Source of the DNA: JBAZOY01 sp041648505 | GTDB lineage: Bacteria > Desulfobacterota > Syntrophia > Syntrophales > CG2-30-49-12 | Direction of reading: 5' to 3' | NCBI GenBank assembly: GCA_041648505.1 | Contig: JBAZOY010000112.1 | Coordinates: forward strand, 1 to 5,771 | Length of the DNA: 5,771 bases | Part shown: piece after piece, positions 1 to 5,771 of the stretch | Layout of the letters: each line of letters starts with the position of its first letter | Position numbering within the stretch: the stretch's first letter is position 1 | Made by a program: the position numbers and the translations under genes | Notes under the pieces: model-generated | Database searches by the model: none | Told to the model about the DNA's origin: nothing | What the model saw: only the letters and a program-made list of their open reading frames with translations

Positions 1-1
1 C

Positions 2-397
2 TTTTCCGCTAATGTTGATAATGTAATTGAAAACCCCGCCTGTCTGCGCGATTGTATTAATCAGCTTCATGATTATTTCAACGGGAAAAGTAAGAGTTTT
101 GATCTTGCTCTTGATCTTGAAGGCAGCGATTTTCAGAAAAAGGTATGGAATGAGATACTTAAAATCCCTTTTGGCAAAACAAAAACATACAACGACATTG
201 CTAAGAAATTGGGTGATAAGGAAGCCGTAAGAGCTGTGGGAAATGCAGTCGGGAAAAATCCACTTGCCATTGTAATTCCATGTCATCGTGTGATCGGCAG
301 CGATGGCAAATTAGTTGGTTATGCCGGCGGCCTCTGGCGTAAAAAATGGCTGCTGAATTTTGAAAACAAAGATTTCCAGGGCGAGCTGTTTGGCTAA
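2..397 (+). CDS. ogt: Methylated-DNA--protein-cysteine S-methyltransferase (O6-alkylguanine-DNA alkyltransferase), 5'-truncated by window edge
   Basis: This suicide DNA-repair enzyme moves the alkyl group from O6-alkylguanine (and O4-alkylthymine) to its own cysteine in the cytoplasm. The visible 131 residues, numbered from the window edge, hold the whole C-terminal catalytic domain. The helix-turn-helix part begins IPFGKTKTY near residue 55, with Tyr63 at the base-flipping position. AVRAVGNAVGKNP (75-87) carries the arginine finger Arg77 and Asn86. The active-site PCHRV is at 93-97 with acceptor Cys94. GYAGGLWRK (106-114) and the LLNFE glutamate (Glu121) follow. These assignments come from motif comparison with human MGMT and E. 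coli Ogt. Stand-alone members are usually about 155-180 residues, so roughly 25-50 N-terminal residues lie outside the window. An internal ATG at 209 would remove the helix-turn-helix and is not the start. The symbol ogt fits a stand-alone enzyme, but an Ada C-terminal domain cannot be excluded without the upstream part. The stop is 55 bases before the next gene. Confidence 0.93.
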   Translation, partial: FSANVDNVIENPACLRDCINQLHDYFNGKSKSFDLALDLEGSDFQKKVWNEILKIPFGKTKTYNDIAKKLGDKEAVRAVGNAVGKNPLAIVIPCHRVIGSDGKLVGYAGGLWRKKWLLNFENKDFQGELFG

Positions 398-417
398 ATT
401 CTATTTCGCAACAACTA

Positions 418-441
418 AATCTAAAATCAACAATCTAAAAT
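418..441. repeat. Two-copy AT-rich direct repeat, 14-base period
   Basis: The 10-mer AATCTAAAAT occurs at 418-427 and again at 432-441 inside the 55-base gap between the alkyltransferase and PHP genes. A diverged copy (ACAACTAAAT) lies just upstream at 411-420. Short runs of this flavour are, from memory, common in Bacteroidota intergenic DNA. They may be degenerate simple repeats or part of an AT-rich leader. No clear TAnnTTTG box or Shine-Dalgarno accompanies them, so no function is assigned. Confidence 0.5.
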
Positions 442-452
442 TATTTTCACTT

Positions 453-1739
453 ATGTTTCGATTATTTTTTTTACTGCAACTGATAACTTTTCCTTATTGG
501 GTTAATTCACAGAATCCGTATAATGTATATTTCGGAAACCTCCATAGCCACACTGATTATAGCGGAGGTGTGAGTAATCCAAGAAGGGCTTTCATCTATG
601 CTAGAGATACCGCCCAATTGGATTTTCTTGCCGTGACAGATCACCTGGAAAGCATTTATTATTCTTCCTACGAATGGGATTCTACAAAAATTATGGCCAA
701 TGAAGCCACTTCAAATGGTACATTTGTCGGAATTGCCGGTTATGAATGGACTTCACCTACGTACAATCATTGCAATGTATACAATACTCCAGATATGGTG
801 TCGGTTTTAAATGTGAACAACTGGAATGCTTTTGTTCAGAGTGTGGTGAATAAAATTCCTGCCTTCGCACAGTTCAATCATCCCGGCCTTACCGGAACCA
901 ACGGCTGGAATTCTCTTGCATATATGGGCGTATTGCCCGATTCGGTATTCGCCCTTATGGAAATTAATTCTGCTATTCAGGAAATTTTTTATACAATAGC
1001 TCTCGATAGCAACTGGCATGTTTCCCCATCGAACGGACAGGATAATCATGATGCCGACTGGGGAACCAAAGATGACGGACGCACCGGTATCTGGGCAAGC
1101 CAACTTAGCAGAACCGCTTTGTTTGACGCAATTAAAGCTGGACGTACATTTGCAACATTCGATAAGAATGCTTCTGCGTGGCTTGATATTGGCGGATCAC
1201 CAATAGGAAGCCGAATTCCGTACAGTTCAAATATACAAGTTCATGTTGTGCTGAACGATGCTAATGCTGAGTCGTGGAATTATATTCAACTGGTAGGGGC
1301 CAACACCCAGCTCTTCTGCAATATCTCAAATCACGGAGCTGCGCTGGATACAACTATTACGATTAATCCATCTGTTTCAAAATGGATTTATCTCCGGGCA
1401 AAACAGACCGATGAACAGTATATTTATTCGGCGCCATTTTACATTGTTGGATTGCCAACTGGTGTAAATGAAAATACTGAATCTGATAAAATAAAATTGT
1501 CCATCAGTCCCGATCCTCTTACAGAATTCTCGGTTATAACATTCAATACATTACAGCCAAAACATGTAACACTGAAAATATTTGATATTTTAGGAAGATG
1601 GATTTCAACCCTTTGTGATCAGAAACTTCCGGAAGGTAAACACAAATTTAACATTCCTTCCGCAATTTTAACCCAGGGAATATATCTTCTGGAATATAAT
1701 GACAGTAGAGTGTGTAAGACAATCAAAATCATTCGCTGA
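453..1739 (+). CDS. Secreted PHP-superfamily metallohydrolase (CehA/McbA-like) with C-terminal T9SS type A-like sorting domain
   Basis: This is a predicted exported metal-dependent hydrolase of 428 residues. Residues 1-19 form a signal peptide (MFRLFFLLQLITF core, cleavage probably near Ser19-Gln20). The PHP domain covers about 24-204. Visible metal-ligand candidates are His31 and His33 in NLHSHTDYSGG, Asp63-His64 in AVTDH, Glu98 in GYEW, His143 in NHPG, and Asp197 and His199 in GQDNH. Residues about 205-345 are a beta-rich region of unclear role. Residues about 347-428 resemble a T9SS type A sorting domain: SPDP at 352-355, then VTLKIFDILGR, then GIYLLEY, ending KTIKIIR. The ATG at 453 is preferred over the in-frame ATG at 360 because it places the signal peptide at the N terminus; the earlier start would overlap the alkyltransferase and add 31 polar residues. 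The substrate is unknown: PHP relatives cleave phosphoesters, and CehA and McbA cleave carbamates. Location should be extracellular or cell-surface if a T9SS is present in the genome. Confidence 0.86.
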   Translation: MFRLFFLLQLITFPYWVNSQNPYNVYFGNLHSHTDYSGGVSNPRRAFIYARDTAQLDFLAVTDHLESIYYSSYEWDSTKIMANEATSNGTFVGIAGYEWTSPTYNHCNVYNTPDMVSVLNVNNWNAFVQSVVNKIPAFAQFNHPGLTGTNGWNSLAYMGVLPDSVFALMEINSAIQEIFYTIALDSNWHVSPSNGQDNHDADWGTKDDGRTGIWASQLSRTALFDAIKAGRTFATFDKNASAWLDIGGSPIGSRIPYSSNIQVHVVLNDANAESWNYIQLVGANTQLFCNISNHGAALDTTITINPSVSKWIYLRAKQTDEQYIYSAPFYIVGLPTGVNENTESDKIKLSISPDPLTEFSVITFNTLQPKHVTLKIFDILGRWISTLCDQKLPEGKHKFNIPSAILTQGIYLLEYNDSRVCKTIKIIR

Positions 1740-1764
1740 AAATGATTTAGATATCAACTTATCT
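1726..1764 (+). other. Two adjacent AT-rich hairpins at the 3' end of the PHP gene
   Basis: AAATCATT (1726-1733) pairs with AATGATTT (1741-1748) across a 7-base loop that contains the stop codon. Directly after it, AGATA (1749-1753) pairs with TATCT (1760-1764) across 6 bases. Both stems have only one G-C pair each and no T-tract follows, so they are weak as intrinsic terminators. They could mark the transcript end or be chance in AT-rich DNA. Confidence 0.3.
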
Positions 1765-1766
1765 TC

Positions 1767-1798
1767 TTGACAAGTTTACATAACAAGCAATACTTTTT
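1767..1798 (+). promoter_or_regulatory. Candidate upstream hisS promoter (TTG / TAnnTTT, Bacteroidota type)
   Basis: TTG at 1767-1769 (within TTGACA) is followed after 21 bases by TACTTTTT at 1791-1798. That matches five of the six fixed positions of the Bacteroidota -7 box TAnnTTTG, with the final G replaced by T. The spacing suits the -33/-7 arrangement known for this phylum. It would give a leader of roughly 45 bases before the hisS ATG. It competes with the exact -7 box further downstream. Confidence 0.35.
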
Positions 1799-1824
1799 TC
1801 ACGAAAAAGATAAATTATTTTTTC

Positions 1825-1832
1825 TATTTTTG
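1825..1832 (+). promoter_or_regulatory. Candidate -7 promoter box of hisS (TATTTTTG)
   Basis: TATTTTTG is an exact match to the Bacteroidota -7 consensus TAnnTTTG. It lies 17 bases before the hisS ATG, so the leader would be only about 10-12 bases. That leader (AAAAAATAAATTATA) is AT-only and lacks a Shine-Dalgarno, which is usual for the phylum. No TTG sits at the expected -33 position around 1799-1805, so support rests on the -7 box alone. Confidence 0.45.
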
Positions 1833-1849
1833 TCAAAAAATAAATTATA

Positions 1850-3244
1850 ATGACCGCCCAAAAAACCTCAATTCCCAAAGGAACACGCGATTTCGGCACA
1901 ACTGAAATGGTTCGCCGTAATTATATTTTCGATACTATCCGTTCGGTTTTTCAACGCTACGGTTATAAACCTATAGAAACCCCTGCAATGGAAAACCTTT
2001 CTACATTGCTTGGCAAATACGGTGAAGAAGAGGACAAATTAATTTACAAGATCAGGAGCAATAAAAATTTCAGAGAAAGACTTTCAGATAAACAAGTCGA
2101 ATTATTAGATTCCATTTATCCTCATTGGTTGCCTGATAAGTCTGAGAATGCCCTTCGTTACGACCTTACCGTACCCTTTGCACGTTACGTTGTGATGCAT
2201 CAAAATGAAATTACATTTCCTTTTAAGCGTTACCAGATTCAACCCGTATGGCGAGCCGACCGTCCACAGAAAGGACGCTACCGTGAATTTTATCAGTGCG
2301 ATGTGGATGTAATTGGCAGCGATTCGCTGTTGAATGAAGTGGAGTTAATACAGATTACAGATGAAGTGTTTGCTGAACTAGGAATGAGATTTTATACTGA
2401 AATCAAATTAAATAACAGAAAAATATTAAGTGGTGTCGCCGAGATTATCGGAATGCCGGATAAAGTTGAAGATATTGCAATAGCATTAGATAAAGTTGAA
2501 AAACTTGGAATGGGAAAAATAATAGTAGAATTGAAAGAGAAAAATATTATTAATGAAAGAAATTCAGGAATGATAGACCTTTATATTGATTCCTTTAAGT
2601 CAAAAATAAGTAATAATGATAAAATTATTTTTTTAAAAAATATATTAAAGGATTCTGACATTGGGAAAAAAGGCATTAAAGAATTAGAATATATTTTAAA
2701 TTATCTTGATCAATTAAAAATTAATGTGACTCTGGATTACTCACTTGCACGCGGATTAAATTACTATACAGGAACTATCTTCGAAGTTAAATCTTCTGAA
2801 GCAGGCCTTACCTCAAGCATCGCCGGTGGCGGCCGCTATGATGACCTTACAGGTATTTTCGGATTGCCAAATGTTTCCGGAGTAGGTATATCTTTTGGCG
2901 CCGACAGAATTTATGATGCAATGCAAGAGATCAAACTTTTTCCCGAAAATTCCGGCATTACAACACAACTGTTTTTTGTGAACTTTGGCGCAAATGAAGA
3001 AAAGTATTGCCTGCCATTAATTGCAGAAGCAAGAAAAAAAGGTATCAACACTGAGTTATATCCTGATTCTGCTAAAATGAAGAAACAACTTGATTATGCA
3101 AACAGTAATAATATTCCTTATGTTGCAATAGTGGGATCAAATGAAATGAACTCAGGCATGATTGCTCTGAAGAACATGCATACAGGAGAGCAGATTAATA
3201 TGAACTTTCAGGATTTAGTAAGTTACATAATTTCACGAAAATAA
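1850..3244 (+). CDS. hisS: Histidine--tRNA ligase (histidyl-tRNA synthetase)
   Basis: This cytoplasmic class II synthetase, normally a homodimer, activates histidine with ATP and charges tRNA-His. At 464 residues it is longer than the E. coli enzyme (424), partly from an extra segment near residues 69-100. The N terminus carries PKGTRDF (9-15) and motif 1 ends around IETPAME (42-48). RYDLTVPFARY (103-113) precedes motif 2, which runs from Arg135 to about Asp153 (VWRADRPQKGRYREFYQCD). The histidine-specific loop LARGLNYYTG is at 299-308 with catalytic Arg301, followed by AGGGRYDDL (325-333). Motif 3 is GVGISFGADR (344-353), with Arg353 the expected ATP-binding arginine. Residues about 372-464 form the anticodon-binding domain. 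The sequence near motif 2 and the LARGL loop resembles eukaryotic HisRS more than E. coli HisRS (known family split, recalled). The region between motif 2 and LARGL is markedly AT-rich. The frame is intact throughout, including a T7A6 run at 2628-2640. The ATG at 1850 gives the family-typical N terminus. Confidence 0.98.
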   Translation: MTAQKTSIPKGTRDFGTTEMVRRNYIFDTIRSVFQRYGYKPIETPAMENLSTLLGKYGEEEDKLIYKIRSNKNFRERLSDKQVELLDSIYPHWLPDKSENALRYDLTVPFARYVVMHQNEITFPFKRYQIQPVWRADRPQKGRYREFYQCDVDVIGSDSLLNEVELIQITDEVFAELGMRFYTEIKLNNRKILSGVAEIIGMPDKVEDIAIALDKVEKLGMGKIIVELKEKNIINERNSGMIDLYIDSFKSKISNNDKIIFLKNILKDSDIGKKGIKELEYILNYLDQLKINVTLDYSLARGLNYYTGTIFEVKSSEAGLTSSIAGGGRYDDLTGIFGLPNVSGVGISFGADRIYDAMQEIKLFPENSGITTQLFFVNFGANEEKYCLPLIAEARKKGINTELYPDSAKMKKQLDYANSNNIPYVAIVGSNEMNSGMIALKNMHTGEQINMNFQDLVSYIISRK

Positions 3245-3275
3245 TTTTTAACCTTGAATATCAGTTGGGCAAAGT

Positions 3276-3315
3276 CTTGCCTGTATGACTGTTTCCTGCC
3301 TACCAGACAGACAAG
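3276..3315. repeat. Imperfect intergenic inverted repeat (CTTGCCTGT / ACAGACAAG)
   Basis: CTTGCCTGT (3276-3284) and ACAGACAAG (3307-3315) pair over 9 positions with one C/A mismatch, which would be a G-U wobble in RNA from the minus strand. The 22-base interior holds CCTGCCTACC, whose CTGCCT can pair alternatively with AGACAG (3305-3310), again with one wobble on the minus strand. The patch is richer in G and C than the surrounding gap. It resembles, from memory, degenerate copies of CCTGCC-type palindromes dispersed in some Bacteroidota genomes. Its position 31 bases after the hisS stop would also allow a role in 3'-end formation, but no T-tract follows. Confidence 0.4.
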
Positions 3316-3328
3316 TATTGAATAATAT

Positions 3329-3343
3329 CCGCCAACATGGCGG
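3329..3343. repeat. Perfect 6-base-pair hairpin (CCGCCA-ACA-TGGCGG)
   Basis: CCGCCA (3329-3334) and TGGCGG (3338-3343) are exact reverse complements around a 3-base loop, with a possible extra U-G pair outside. Five of six pairs are G-C, in strong contrast to the AT-rich flanks. It sits 84 bases after hisS and 96 bases before the next start codon. No T-run follows on the + strand (next bases GATTGAAG), so it is not a classical intrinsic terminator. It could be a transcript-end hairpin or a remnant of a dispersed palindromic repeat. Confidence 0.45.
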
Positions 3344-3439
3344 GATTGAAGTAGTTAAAATTACATTGCTGACAAAGCAACTTATCTAACAAAAGCACGT
3401 CTTATATTAAAAATTTACCATACTTTAATTTATCATATT

Positions 3440-5771
3440 ATGAATTACTTGAAAATGTATATTGTTTTTCCTGTTGTGCTTTTATTGCCAACAGGATTGA
3501 TCGCACAGAATGTCGTGAAACTTCCGCTTGCACAAAGTCTGTCGTTTGAGGAAAATAAAAAACAATGGAACCCTGATGTTCTTTATAAAACTGATATTCC
3601 GGGTGGCAGAATATTTCTGGAGAAAAATACAATTACCTATTCTTTATACAGTATTTCTGATCTTGAAAAAGGACACAATCATTCCCATACGTCAGAAAAG
3701 CCCGGAAAACCTGAAAAAGATTTTAAAATCCGATGCCATGCTTTTAAAGTAAAATTTTCAGGTGCAAATACCGATGTCGTGGTTAATGGAAAGGATAAAA
3801 TGCAGAAGTATTCCAATTATTTTATCGGAAACGATTCTTCACGCTGGGCATCCTTTGTCGGAAATTACAAAACCGTCGAATATCATGATTTGTATAAGGG
3901 AATTGATCTTGAGGTCTATAGTTCCGGAAACAATTTTAAATATGAATTTATTGTAAATCCAAATACCGATCCATCTGATATCAGGATGGTTTATGAAGGT
4001 GCCGAAAAACTTACCCTCAACCAAGGAACTCTTGTTATAGCTACTTCTGTAACAGATGTGCTGGAAACAATCCCTTATGTTTACCAGGAAATAGATGGAG
4101 TAAAAAAAGAAATAAAATGCAGTTATATCCTTGTCGAAAATCAGGTTAGCTTTGATTTTCCGGAAGGCTATGATAAAAACTTCCCGCTCGTTATTGATCC
4201 TGTGGTAGTAGCTTCAACTTATTCCGGTTCTACGGCTGAAACTTGGGGCCATTGTGCAACTTATGACAATCAGGGTAATATCTATACCGGCGGCAGATGC
4301 TTTGGTCAGGGATATCCGGTAACAACAGGAGCTTTTCAAACAAGTTTTGCAGGTGATGTTGATATTGCAATAGGCAAACTGAATCCAACCGGCTCAGCTT
4401 TTATCTATGCTACATATATTGGCGGAACTTCTGACGAATATGCCCAAAGCATGATTACAGACAGTAATGGCGAATTATATATTTACGGAAGTTCCGCTTC
4501 AGCGGATTATCCTGTTACCGCGGGATGTTACGACAACAGCTTTAACGGCAGCTATGATATAGTACTGACCAAATTGAATTCGACCGGCTCTGCCTTGATG
4601 GGATCTACATATATGGGAGGCCAGGATATTGATGGGCTAAATGATATATCCTATAATTATGGTGATGAATTCAGAGGCGAAATTATTCTTGATGCAAATA
4701 ATAATCCGCTGGTAGCAAGCTTTTCAAGTTCTTTCAATTTTCCTACTACTCCAGGCGCTTATGATCAATCATTCGATGGAGGACAGGATGGCGTAGTATT
4801 TAAAATGAACAGCAATCTTACATCACTTACATGGAGCACTTTTTTGGGTGGCTCCGGCGATGATGCCGCATTCGGACTTCAGATCAATTCTGTTGGCTAT
4901 GTTTATGTTGTCGGAGGTACCGATGGTAATAATTTCCCGACTACGCCGGTAGTATTGCATCCTAATTTTCAGGGTGGCGATTACGATGGTTTTATTTGTA
5001 TCCTTCAGGGTAACGGATCAGCTTTGATGGCTTCTACCTATTTTGGCACTTCTGAATTTGATGAATTATTTTTTGTGGATTTAGATGCAAATGATAATGT
5101 TTATGTTTTCGGACTTACCGAAGGTAATATTCCTCCAACTGTGGGAGTATATGCAAACCCGGGAAGTAGCCAGTTCATTACCAAACTCGACCCGACATTA
5201 AATACCGTTATTTATTCTACCTGTTTCGGATCCGGTACAATTAGTTATTATGCCGATTTTTCTCCAACGGCATTTCTTGTGGATATCTGTGAGAATGTTT
5301 ATGCGGCAGGCTGGGGAGAAACTACCGGTTTTCCTGTAAGCCCGAATGCTGTGCAACCCACTACCGACGGTGAGGATTTTTATCTGATGGTGTTGAAAAA
5401 AGATGCTCTTTCATTATTGTATGCTACTTACTATGGCGATCCCAACGCTTTGGAACATGTTGATGGAGGTACCAGTCGCTTCGATAAGCAAGGTATTGTT
5501 TATGAGGCTGTATGCGCAGGAGGCTCACAGTTTCCTACAACTCCCGGAGCAGTTTCTGCTGTTAATAATACTGATTGGGATATTGCTGTATTTAAGATTG
5601 ATTTCCAGCTTGGGCAGGTACTGGCTGATGCAAATGCATCTCCAAATGATACCGGCTGTGTTCCTTTCACTGTTAACTTTATAAATAATAGCAACGGTGT
5701 AAATTATTTATGGGATTTTGACGATGGGAGCCCTTTAAATACTCAAGTTTCACCTTCACATACTTTTTCTG
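3440..5771 (+). CDS. Large secreted protein: DUF7948-like N-terminal domain, seven SBBP-type beta-propeller repeats, PKD domain; 3'-truncated by window edge
   Basis: The frame is open for 777 codons from the ATG at 3440 to the window end without a stop. Residues 1-22 are a signal peptide (MNYLKMYIVFPVVLLLPTGL, then IA before Gln23). Residues about 33-256 match, from memory, the N-terminal domain annotated DUF7948: FEENKKQW near 36-43, PGGRIFLEKN, a His-containing stretch (His79, 81, 83), and a closing PLVIDP ending at Pro254. Seven degenerate repeats follow from residue 258 (listed separately), then from about 728 the opening of a PKD domain with WDFDDGSP and SPSHTFS. Proteins of this layout in Bacteroidota are large exported adhesin- or matrix-like proteins that commonly end in a T9SS or gliding-motility-associated C-terminal domain. 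That end is outside the window, so secretion route is inferred. No enzyme active site is visible and the binding partner is unknown. An alternative ATG at 3455 would shorten the signal peptide's N-region and is less likely. No convincing promoter was found in the 195-base gap upstream; TACTTTAA at 3421-3428 is only a partial -7 match. A small inverted repeat (TTGCT/AGCAA, 3366-3380) lies there too. Confidence 0.88.
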   Translation, partial: MNYLKMYIVFPVVLLLPTGLIAQNVVKLPLAQSLSFEENKKQWNPDVLYKTDIPGGRIFLEKNTITYSLYSISDLEKGHNHSHTSEKPGKPEKDFKIRCHAFKVKFSGANTDVVVNGKDKMQKYSNYFIGNDSSRWASFVGNYKTVEYHDLYKGIDLEVYSSGNNFKYEFIVNPNTDPSDIRMVYEGAEKLTLNQGTLVIATSVTDVLETIPYVYQEIDGVKKEIKCSYILVENQVSFDFPEGYDKNFPLVIDPVVVASTYSGSTAETWGHCATYDNQGNIYTGGRCFGQGYPVTTGAFQTSFAGDVDIAIGKLNPTGSAFIYATYIGGTSDEYAQSMITDSNGELYIYGSSASADYPVTAGCYDNSFNGSYDIVLTKLNSTGSALMGSTYMGGQDIDGLNDISYNYGDEFRGEIILDANNNPLVASFSSSFNFPTTPGAYDQSFDGGQDGVVFKMNSNLTSLTWSTFLGGSGDDAAFGLQINSVGYVYVVGGTDGNNFPTTPVVLHPNFQGGDYDGFICILQGNGSALMASTYFGTSEFDELFFVDLDANDNVYVFGLTEGNIPPTVGVYANPGSSQFITKLDPTLNTVIYSTCFGSGTISYYADFSPTAFLVDICENVYAAGWGETTGFPVSPNAVQPTTDGEDFYLMVLKKDALSLLYATYYGDPNALEHVDGGTSRFDKQGIVYEAVCAGGSQFPTTPGAVSAVNNTDWDIAVFKIDFQLGQVLADANASPNDTGCVPFTVNFINNSNGVNYLWDFDDGSPLNTQVSPSHTFS
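4211..5620 (+). repeat. Seven degenerate SBBP-type repeats encoded within the large secreted protein
   Basis: Repeat units start near residues 258, 324, 388, 464, 530, 591 and 660 of the host protein (nucleotides 4211, 4409, 4601, 4829, 5027, 5210 and 5417), spaced 61-76 residues. Each unit tends to follow the order STYxGG, an Asp/Asn-containing turn (DxNGNxY or similar), a glycine-rich strand, FPTTPGAY-like, then D-hydrophobic-K(L/M/I)-N. The clearest copies of the FPTTPGA element are in units 3 and 7; unit 1 has YPVTTGAF, unit 2 YPVTAGCY, unit 4 FPTTPVVL and unit 6 FPVSPNAV. Unit 5 is the most diverged, with PPTVGVY. The pattern matches the SBBP beta-propeller repeat family, and seven units would suit a closed seven-bladed propeller. 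The copies are diverged at DNA level, so recent tandem duplication is unlikely. Confidence 0.75.

Noticed and set aside
209..397. Separate 62-residue gene starting at 209
   Set aside because: It is the in-frame C-terminal part of the alkyltransferase, whose coding continues upstream to the window edge without a stop.
360..452. Earlier in-frame ATG at 360 as the PHP gene start
   Set aside because: It would overlap the alkyltransferase by 38 bases and put 31 non-signal residues before an obvious signal peptide that begins at the ATG at 453.
807..1103. Minus-strand 98-codon open frame opposite the PHP gene
   Set aside because: It lies wholly inside a well-supported coding region and its translation shows no recognisable motif or domain.
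2628..2640. T7A6 run in hisS as a frameshift or programmed slippage site
   Set aside because: The frame reads through intact and all downstream HisRS motifs are present; nothing suggests an alternative product.
3438..4024. Several small open frames on both strands inside 3438-4024
   Set aside because: The continuous frame from 3440 encodes a signal peptide and a coherent domain, so these are shadows in other frames.
4211..5620. Spaced repeats as a CRISPR array or recent tandem DNA repeat
   Set aside because: The periodicity is at protein level, about 200 bases per unit with diverged DNA, and lies in one open frame; no identical direct repeats are seen.
5403..5694. Short open frames on both strands near the right end
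   Set aside because: They overlap the seventh propeller repeat and the PKD start in the main frame, which have clear family motifs.
1..5771. Mobile element, toxin-antitoxin pair, defence system or RNA gene
   Set aside because: No transposase, integrase, nuclease-helicase or toxin motifs, no terminal inverted repeats, and no tRNA- or rRNA-like sequence was recognised on either strand.

Overview
The window looks like an ordinary chromosomal stretch from a member of the Bacteroidota. The DNA is moderately AT-rich and uses the standard code. Shine-Dalgarno sequences are not evident ahead of the genes. One clear match to the Bacteroidota -7 promoter box (TAnnTTTG) lies just upstream of hisS. Two of the four genes encode secreted proteins of types typical of species with a type IX secretion system (T9SS). 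All four genes are on the + strand, and no intergenic gap exceeds 195 bases.

Layout: (1) 2-397 is the 3' part of an O6-alkylguanine-DNA alkyltransferase gene, cut by the left edge. (2) 453-1739 encodes a secreted PHP-superfamily metallohydrolase with an N-terminal signal peptide and a C-terminal T9SS type A-like sorting domain. (3) 1850-3244 is hisS, histidyl-tRNA synthetase, of the clade whose motif 2 region resembles eukaryotic enzymes. (4) 3440 to the right edge is the first 777 codons of a large secreted protein. It has a signal peptide, an N-terminal domain that matches from memory the one annotated DUF7948, seven degenerate SBBP-type beta-propeller repeats, and the start of a PKD domain. 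This last gene stays open to the window edge.

The genes do not form an obvious pathway. DNA repair and tRNA charging are housekeeping functions, while the PHP protein and the propeller/PKD protein are predicted exported T9SS cargo. Noncoding DNA is limited to three gaps (55, 110 and 195 bases). These hold a 14-base-period AT-rich direct repeat, weak hairpins at the end of the PHP gene, two candidate hisS promoters, and a GC-richer patch with two inverted repeats between hisS and the propeller gene.

I found no CRISPR array, tRNA, rRNA, transposase, integrase or recognisable defence system. I do not see a convincing undescribed system here. The items most worth a second look are the exported PHP hydrolase, the seven-repeat surface protein, and the strong internal drop in GC within hisS.
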